From: Sarcocystis neurona
Taxonomy: Eukaryota; Apicomplexa; Conoidasida; Eucoccidiorida; Sarcocystidae
Length of the DNA stretch: 64,000 nt
NCBI GenBank assembly: GCA_000727475.1
Contig: KL647325.1
Span: 671,719-735,718, forward strand
Direction: 5' to 3'
Below, piece by piece: positions 55,483 through 64,000 of this stretch; the stretch's first letter is position 1; each line of letters opens with the position of its first letter. The position numbers and the translations under genes are program-made. Under the pieces are notes generated by a model, which saw only the letters and a list, made by a program, of their open reading frames with translations, had not been told where the DNA came from and did not search any database.

Positions 55483-57793
55483 GTATGTGTAGATATACAC
55501 ATATAGCGAGAGAGAGACGCACACAGAGAAAGAGACCTAGTTTCTCTATATGTGTATATATGTACAGAAAGTGACGACGGCATAGATGAAGAGGTGACGG
55601 ACACGTGACCGAACCTTCGCGACGAATAACGTGTTGAGGCGTCGAGTTTCATATGTGGACATCAGATATAAATAAAATCGGCGAAGTTTTTCTGAACGTG
55701 GCGCCGGAAGAGAGGAAAGCTGGGCCTGTCAAGCGAAGGGACTTGTTGGGCCCCTTTGCTTCCCTGTGCACTAAACAGCAACGGTGTTGGTATTCTCACG
55801 GCTCGGTGTTCCTAGGGTACGCCAGCCAAGACACAAGCCTCCCTCATTTACAACGGAGTTAGTAGCAACCAACATACTAATAGCAAGTAGCTTGCTCTTT
55901 TCGAAGTTAGTAGTGCCAAGTAGCGTACTATCCTACGAGTTCGTCGTAGCACGTAGCAGAAGCTTTTGCTGCCCACAGATACGTCTATCCACTTCAACGG
56001 GAAAAAACACGAGCAAGGGAACACGAGGAGACTTCTTCTCGCGTACGTTTCGCAGGGGACACACCTCCAGCAGCAGAAAGAAGAAGAAGTAAAGAAACGC
56101 GCGCTTCACTACTGTAGTCGAATTCTCTGTCAACGTCCGACCACCAAGGTGCACGTATACAGACCTCCAGAGGTCCTTCCTCGCACGGGGTCGTGACTGC
56201 TGGGAATATATATATATATAGTAAGAGATATACATATATATATATATACGTATACATATGCGTGAGGCCTTGCAATGAGGTAGGCGCACCTTCAGAGTTG
56301 GTACTACCTGGTGGTGACGCTAGATAGAGAGACCTGTCTATTTAAGGCGGGGTTCATTCGTAAATGGCATATCTATATATACGAATATGAATATGCATAT
56401 ATTTATACATATATATATGTATATATCTAGTGTGCGTGTGTGTGTATGAGCAGACGTAGGTAGAAAGAGAGGGAGAAACGTGGAAGAGGCGGGCTACAAT
56501 CGCAGTGGGAAGATACATCAGACGAAGATTTCTTCAGTTGAATTGACAGGGAACAAAGGAGGGGCATAATCGTAGACTCACAAGTGTAGTATATAATATA
56601 TACAGGAGTATTGACGCAACTGTGCTGTTGCGCGTGTTTCGCATATCTAGTTGTAGACCTACAAATGAAGTATACGTCCATGTATACAGCTATTCGTGTG
56701 CGCCTCCGTGTATTCTTTCTGTCTACGTATACACTTTTAGATGACTATACGCACGTATGTATATATACTGATGTTCGTCCAGTTATAGACCTAAAAGTGA
56801 AATACGTATATGTGTGTATGAATGTACACATATATATATGTATACGTGGATATTTTATAGATCTACTATTATATAAGCGAAGCGCGTCTTAGCGAAGAAA
56901 TATTTCTCTCGGTTGTACAGCAACGAAAGATGCTTGATAACATATGTTTTCGAACATTCGGTCGTGACAATACGTGTAACAAGACAGCGAGGGAGAAAGA
57001 CGCAGAACGTCGAACGGGACGGCTACACAGGCCTATCAAAATATATATATATATATAGATGATAAGCTATCTGTGTGCGGGACGCGATGTATACCGTTGG
57101 GTATGCGGGAGTTCTGCGTACTGCAACACGAACACAAGTGAAATGCAGCTCACCTCGAACACGGGTGCATGCCTCCAAAAGATAGCACGCCTATATATAC
57201 GAGCGTCTGTACTACATCTACACGTATACAAATATACGTGTAGATGTAGATCTACGGATATGGCCGCGTGTAGGTGAATATAGGTAGTTCTTTATTTGCA
57301 GATGTGTGGTGACGCACATTCACACAGTCTCACGTCTGTGTGCGTGAATAAAGTAAATTGGAATGCCAAACTGCAAAGGACTAACTGCTGTCGAAGGCGC
57401 CTGTTCTCCACTTGTCAGGGCGTTTGCCAGAAGACACAAACATGAATGACACTTGCACATATATATATATATATAAATTTATGTTTACATGTATACACGT
57501 AGATGTACACATGTATATATGCGTGCGTGTATATACGTACATATGGATATATGTGGATACGCGCATGTGTATTGGTAAATAACACCTCTGAGAGGCGGTG
57601 TCTGTTCAAAAAATGGTATGCCTGTATCCATGTTTCTACTGCAGGATTTGGTTGACCGACCTCAATGTGTACACTCAAATCGATATATATCTATATATAT
57701 GGATGTGTATACACACGTGTATGTACATATGTATATACATATATATGTGTATATATATATATGGATGTGTATACACACGTATCTGTACATATG

Positions 57794-57830
<37 letters not shown>

Positions 57831-57868
57831 TGCTCACGTATTCGTATGCGTATTTGTATGCGTCACAG

Positions 57869-58260
57869 GGGTCCGAGTGACTTCTGTGACATTCCAAATA
57901 TTTATTCCGCGAACGGGAAAAGAGTTCACTTCTTTTTTGACTTCTGACTTTTTGATACGCCATTTCTTCCACGACATCTTTGTTTTATCAGAGAACTTTC
58001 ACATTCTCGCATGCACGGCAGAACCACACAGTCCACGCAGGGACAGTCTTGATCTGCGCTCGGATGCACACGCGCATACGACCGCGATCTTTGCGGTAGA
58101 GTTTGAAAAGCCACGACACCTTTCTGCACAGAGAAGACTTATTTTGCAAAATCTCCTGTCCTGCTTGTCCTCCCAATTTTCGCTCGCGCACCGACATTGT
58201 GGAACGCAACGTTTGAAACCAGTAGAAATAAGCCTGTCCACTCCGCAAAGGCGTGCGTGA
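57869..58260 (+). other. Candidate terminal exon of an unknown gene
   Basis: After a TA run and a GTATGCGTCACAG acceptor-like site, one plus frame is open for about 130 codons to a TGA at 58258-58260. The translation starts VRVTSVTFQIFIPRTGKEFT and is of balanced composition with no simple repeat, unlike most open frames nearby. No domain recognised, and no upstream exon was found. Confidence 0.25.
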
Positions 58261-58554
58261 TCCTAACACTGTGCTCTTGTACGCGTAGAACATATACCTT
58301 CTCTGAGCAGTACGCATCGGCACGCTACGAAGCAGAACATAGCTGTTGCCTTACCCACATCATCATCATCGAAAATGTCGTAGCCAATTAGAGATAATTC
58401 TTTCTCCACCACGAATGCAGTTCTTTTCTAGAGTTGGTTACACCTTCCTTGAAACGCTCCCGACCTTCGAGAGACAGAAAGTGAAAGAGAAATAGGATCT
58501 GGAAGGGGAACACTAGTCGCTTTTTATCTGCAATCCATATGCTGCAGGGCGTTG

Positions 58555-58878
58555 ACTGCAATAGATGCCACGCAGGCACTCATGGACTTGGCAAAGAGAG
58601 GTACTTATTTGGAACGTACAACTGCAGTAACGTTTATTTACACGTAAGAGTGTCTACCTGTGCACTCGTATTTTTCCGTCCGCAAAAGAAGTATGTGGAA
58701 TGTCACAAAAGCCAGTCGGAGCACTATTACGCGCACAAATGTGTGAGCATTACACATTAACGTATATACTGCAGTAGACGCCTCACAGACACCCATAGAC
58801 TTGGCGTAAAGAGAGGCTCACTTAGAAGTTATAACTGCAGTAACGTCTATTCACGCGTAACACTGTCTGTCTGTGTCT
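58555..58878 (+). repeat. Diverged duplication, 212-bp period
   Basis: ACTGCAATAGATGCCACGCA (58555) is matched by ACTGCAGTAGACGCCTCACA (58767). Both continue through GACTTGGC, AAAGAGAGG, ACTGCAGTAACGT and TATT.ACGCGTAA-like words for about 110 bp. A unique spacer of about 100 bp separates the copies. Confidence 0.8.
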
Positions 58879-58934
58879 TCAACTTTGAATCAAGGATACT
58901 GCGCGACACAGCGCGGTTGCATTTATAGTGTGAA

Positions 58935-59490
58935 TAACAACAGGAGTAATGCCTGTGGGAGCAGTAGTCGTACCACCAGTAGTACTACTAATAGGCGTCT
59001 GTCGTGGTAGCAACTCCTGTAGCAATAACGGGAGTAACAATTGTGAATACAACAGGAGAATATATATATATATATATAGGCGCATACCGGTAGAATATTG
59101 TAGTTGTGATGGTAGCAGTAGTTACAGGAGTAGCACGAGGAGTCCTGGTAAATAGATAGTACTAGTGGCAGTACGAGTATCACTTGTATAGTATCAGTGC
59201 AGTAGGAGTAGTCCGTAGTAGTGGCAGCAGTAGTAGTAGGAGGTGAGTCGCAGTTGCTATTGTCAGTAATAGTAGTAGTGATGGTGGCTCAGTATGTGTT
59301 ATTTGAACGTTGTATTAGTACTGGTAGTATTAGTCGTCGCAGTGGCAATGATGGTAGTACTGACACGCCGATATTTACTACTGGTGAAACTCGCGATGCT
59401 ACTGATAATAGGAACAACAAAGATGACAGCCGGAGTAGCACCGTAGGCAGGCGTAAGTCGAGGAGGGGTAGCAGTACTGGTCACTGGATA
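58935..59490 (+). repeat. AGT/TAG trinucleotide tract, interrupted
   Basis: Imperfect AGT triplets (GTAGTACTACTAATAGG, CAGTAGTAGTAGGAGG) with a TA run at about 59059-59079. Same triplet class as the tract in ABCG intron 15 (44765-45612), but more degraded. Confidence 0.75.
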
Positions 59491-62400
59491 GTACGTTAGA
59501 AAACGCATCTGTAACGACTACCCTCTCACGCAAAAATTACGAATATTCTGTCAAGGGTTTGTATTCGTCGTTGTTTTCGTACATTCGGTGCTATTTTCCG
59601 CGTCAAGGGTACTTGATTTCCCGCTTTACGAGACTCTAGAGTTCTTACGAGTAGGTCACTGAGCAGACCAGCACGTACATATATATATATATATGCTGGT
59701 CGACTCTTACAGAGAACTGAATTATAATAGAGAAATATCTGTACTTCTATAACATGTATTTATGTGCAGGTAGTCTTTATGATGTGTAATGGGGTGTTCA
59801 GTTGATTCTGCTCCTGGGGTATAATAATCTCTGCGTGAGTAGAGATTACATAGGAGGACACGCCGTGGGAAGGCTGAAAACTCACTTTTTATCTGCAAGT
59901 TCTTCTACTGGTCTGGGTGCATATACACTCGTATGCACACGAGTGGACTTGGCGCGTAGGCACGCCCATGTACACGTGGCAGCTCTGTGGCTGCCGCCAG
60001 TCATCTTCTTGCCTACGTTACGCACCGACAGGGTGTGGATTCCTGAGGCGCTCTAAGCACGCTATTGTAGCACACCATAAGTTGGCACTTGTATTTGTTA
60101 CCAGCTGCAGTGACGCCAGATGCTGGTCACCAGACGCCGCGTTGCAAGAACTGTTTCTCCCTTTTTTCTAAAGGAACATGTCGCTGTCATCAGGGGCTCT
60201 CGCCCGGAGTTAATTTTATAATATTTACTTTGTCCGTCCACAGTCATTACCACAACCCAAGCGCGCAAGGAGTCGATAGAAACAGAACGTCTCCTCTGTG
60301 CTGGTAACTAGGTCCGCAGAAGATATTTCACACCATCTCGCTTATCCGCACAGTGGTCGATCTGTATGCACGTGCTTATCTATACTGTAGGCCGTACACA
60401 TGTAAACAAACACGCACATACATTTTTTACACACTCATAGAGGACGCAAACGTATTCGCATGGGTACGAGTATGTACAGACGCGCACATGAAGGAATCTA
60501 TCGAGTAGCACGCAGCCGTCACGCCAGTTCGTCGGCGCAGGCGAAAGACTGCTGCGGCAACACAGTCGCATCTGTGATCCCTGCAGAGGCGCGAAACAGC
60601 CGCCCTCTGTAAGCAGCAGGAAGGCAGCACTGCAGCTGTCACCACGCATTCTCATTGCACTCATACCTCACCTTGTGTACGCTTGTGTACAAGTCTGAAT
60701 TTATACATAGTTCCGTACTTCGTCTCACTCCATACACGTAAATAATACACCTGTAGGTTGATATATACGTGTGAACAGGAACACACGTATACATGTGCAA
60801 CTATGTAGAAGAATCGTGTGCAGAGGCACCTCATCACACTGTGGATCAACGCGCAGAATGATTAATGCAGTGACTCCATTTGGGCGTTTGCAGGCTCGGA
60901 GCAGAATATAAACAGAGTGTATATCAATCACGTGGACGTCGCTTCCCCAGTTACTCACCTACACGTGTATATATATATATATGTATATATATATATACGT
61001 GTGATAGATACAATGGCACGTTTGCCTGTCTACACTTTCACTCCTCTAGCTGTCGATACGTGCAGGTTCTTGCTGCTGTGTCAATATGGATTGACGTACG
61101 TCTAGTAAACACTCTTGTTGCATGCACCTGCCCACGTCAGTTCACTCTTGTGCACTACGTGAACGTCCCCCGTGTATACACCCTTACTTGGGAGCAATTC
61201 TTTACAGATAGACAGATGTATGCATATATATATATATATATATAGATGCACACATGTAAATATATGAGTTTAAGTATGTAGGAACATATGTCCGTTAATT
61301 CACATATATATATATATATACACATATGTATACATGTATATACGTATTACGGGAGCCACGGGCGTGGACACGCATCCGTATACTCGTTGACGCACACGAA
61401 CACATACACGAATCTTCATGTACACTTGTGGAGACATGACACTGATGCGCTTATCGCCGTGAAATCAGTCAATTCGCGACCCCGAACACTAACAGTAATG
61501 CAGTTGTGATGTGTTTTCCGGTCCCCCTCAAACCTTGTATTCATACGGGTACCGTCACACAGATGAAAACGTGTACGCGTCTATGCGGATACAGATACAT
61601 ATACTTATACATGTGCATTCATATGTATACACATATACGTACGTATGCATGTACAGGGACGTACAGACCTTCCTGTGCACATTTATGCCAACTTGCACTG
61701 ACGCAGCGTTCACTCACGTCTGCACTCGCCATTCGCCTTCACCCGTGACGATACCATTCCGGGGCATCAGTTCTATAAATGCCGACGGGTGCTTCTTTCG
61801 CGCTTGCTTGCGCCTACAAGAAGACATATCTATCCACATATCTAGTTCATTCTACACCTGTATACCACAGCTGATTCTCTGCAGCACTCAGTGTATGCTC
61901 CAGATTCCTTCATCCACACGGCGGGGCACTTGGGGATGCCTTCACTGTATGTATATATATATATATATATGTATGCACACGCATATGCCGGAAGCATACG
62001 TACGTATATGTAAGTACAAAGGATATGTATATGTATACATACAATTAAAATGTGTGTGTATCTCTCTGTCTATACGTTTTAATATATGTATATCATATCT
62101 GTAGAGATTTCCATACTTTATTGTTTCCCTCTCTACGCACACGAAGCAGTGGACTTTCTCAGCAAGCCAGAGGTCGCACGCAGACGTGAACTCTGAGCGC
62201 TCCTACTCGCTAGCACGCAGAAGGGAAGCTTCTCACGATCGAGGTTCTCTTGAGACACTCGCTTAGCTACTGTATCAAGAGTGTTGTTCCTGGTGTTTAA
62301 AGCCGTGGGCAAGTAGCGTCAACTACACATGTCCCGGGCAGACGTCAGGGGAGGTCTGGACTGCGGAAGAAGCCGCTTTGAGGGCACTTAGCAACAATGG

Positions 62401-64000
62401 CGTTTCTCACGCTATCACTTGGCCAACAAATCGTAGCGTTAGTACCGCGTCAACCCCCCCCCACCTCCCAGATACATACATGCATAAAAATCCGCAAGCA
62501 TACGTGCATACGCACGCGCGTGAGCACGCGTATATATACACACATAGCCAACACGCTGATCTGACGCAATTACATGCAGAGAAAGAAAAGGAGATACAGG
62601 TGGAGAGCGACACGGACAGAGAGAAGTCCGTGCGTAGTTGAGCGTGGCGACACAGACACGAGAGAAATCCTCTCCGCGCAGAACGGCACACGGTCTCTTC
62701 CCTAGTGCACACTTCTGTGTACATGGTTGCACAGATGTATTTCGAGATGCCTACAGAATCGCTTGTATGCATGCACCTATTACCTGCAAGTCTCTAAGTT
62801 TGTTGAAAGGAGTCAGGATTCTATGACAACATTAAAATGTAACTCTTAGAGTTTTATCGCGTGCCCTCATGCCACACACCCCCACGTATGCATACACATA
62901 TACGCATATATATATATATATATATATATACACGTAGATTCTCCTGTTTGTGCACAGACAAGTAGGCGTATTATATGTAATATATATTTTACGCATTCCA
63001 CAATATGAGCTGCACGAATAGAGGCACCTCGTAGCACTTCTCTGTCTTCCAGTGTGTCCCACACGCGTAGGAGGAAACGATACACTTTTGATCAAGCATT
63101 AGCATCCTTCGATTATTGACCACATGCGGAAGTGAATTCCTTCGTCTTTTACCTTTGTTTTCCCTTAAGTATTTGCCTTCCTCCCGCATTCACTCGGAAC
63201 ACCGACACAAGTACAGAAACGTGATTACTCAACTAAGCTGGCCAGATTGATCATCTTGACGCCTACAGTAGCGTCACTGTTCATTTGTGTGCTCTGCTCA
63301 GTAGCTGGCCACGCGAGTACTTCTCGCGCGTACATGTACACTTACGTAATTATATATATATATATATATATCTATGTATATTTATGTGTACATATACAGA
63401 AAGAGATGTGTGTATGTACGCACGGCACGTTTACACCTGTAGAACCATCACACGCAGGCGTGGACACAGGTATGATTCGACACGCGTATGCCTACGTACG
63501 CACATACCAGATATTGTTGGGGGATACACACCAATGACTCTGAATACCTCTGACATGCATATACATATATACATACATATATATATATGCACATGTGCAT
63601 TCACACATATATTCTTACACACACACACATGCATTTGCATTTGAGCTGCATAGGCGGGAAGTATGCCGCTGATTGTTCTCGCATTGTGCGGTTACTTGCG
63701 GAGGATTCCCTTTTTTCAAGAGCCTCTCTCTCTTCGTCACTCCTACGATTTCATTCGCCGGCACAGGCAGATTTCTAATTGCCACTTTTCCACCTCCTAC
63801 AAGGCGGCAGCACGTCGCCTGCACGTCTGCATATCGTTGCAGCAAGCTAGTTTTCGGAAGGCGTGTGTGAAGAGAACATCCCTGTGTCTTCCGCGAGCAA
63901 TCAGGCCCTGTCTTATACGTCAGTGTGTCAAGACAAGAAAGGCATCACAACCGCAAAGGTTACAAGTGGTATGCGTACAACAGTGTATCACGCAGGGTGC

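Larger units (their letters stand above)
54818..64000. other. Unassigned right flank
   Basis: About 9.2 kb without a recognised gene. TA/GT microsatellites occur at 55020-55060, 56207-56250, 57455-57475, 57680-57830, 59676-59696, 60965-60995, 61222-61245, 61945-61970, 62908-62932 and 63350-63372. Two exon-like open stretches, a diverged duplication and an AGT tract are listed separately. The first few hundred bases are presumably 3' UTR of the ABCG gene; I could not place a polyadenylation site. Confidence 0.45.

Noticed and set aside
1..64000. Search for tRNA, rRNA, transposase or reverse transcriptase signatures
   Set aside because: I saw no tRNA cloverleaf core, rRNA-like block, or mobile-element protein motif by eye. 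A covariance-model or profile search would be needed for certainty.

Overview
This is eukaryotic DNA, most likely from a coccidian apicomplexan. The evidence is: a surface-antigen gene with two SRS (SAG1-related) domains and a GPI-anchor tail, a family typical of the Sarcocystidae (Toxoplasma, Neospora, Cystoisospora, Sarcocystis); a gene split into many tiny exons by long introns; CTG/CAG triplet tracts; TA, TATG and TCTG microsatellites; and very frequent TGCATGC words. A Cystoisospora-like parasite is my best guess. That is inference, not a database match.

Layout. (1) 1-4600: no gene recognised. (2) 5199-6530, minus strand: an SRS-domain surface antigen of 443 aa, apparently one exon. (3) 6531-18502: about 12 kb with no gene I can support. 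It holds CAG-rich tracts, two short tandem duplications and an 18-bp perfect palindrome. (4) 18503-54817, plus strand: one ABCG-type half transporter. I rebuilt it as 19 exons (CDS 2301 nt, 766 aa, 18 introns), and every exon-exon phase agrees. Only about 6% of its 36.3 kb is coding; the rest is intron packed with simple repeats, including a 492-bp N gap inside a TCTG array in intron 18. (5) 54818-64000: no recognised gene. Two open stretches look weakly exon-like, and there is a diverged 212-bp-period duplication and an AGT-triplet tract.

The ABCG protein runs: Ala-rich extension, nucleotide-binding domain (Walker A, Q-loop, signature, Walker B), linker, six membrane segments, and a Cys-containing last external loop. 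Its clearest oddity is glutamine in place of the H-loop histidine. Intron 6 appears to be a GC-AG intron. The SRS antigen and the transporter point away from each other (minus then plus) and are separated by about 12 kb. Nothing in the sequence suggests they work together, beyond both being expected at the cell periphery.

I found no rRNA, tRNA, CRISPR, transposase or viral gene. All exon boundaries come from reading frame, splice consensus and family motifs, without transcript data.
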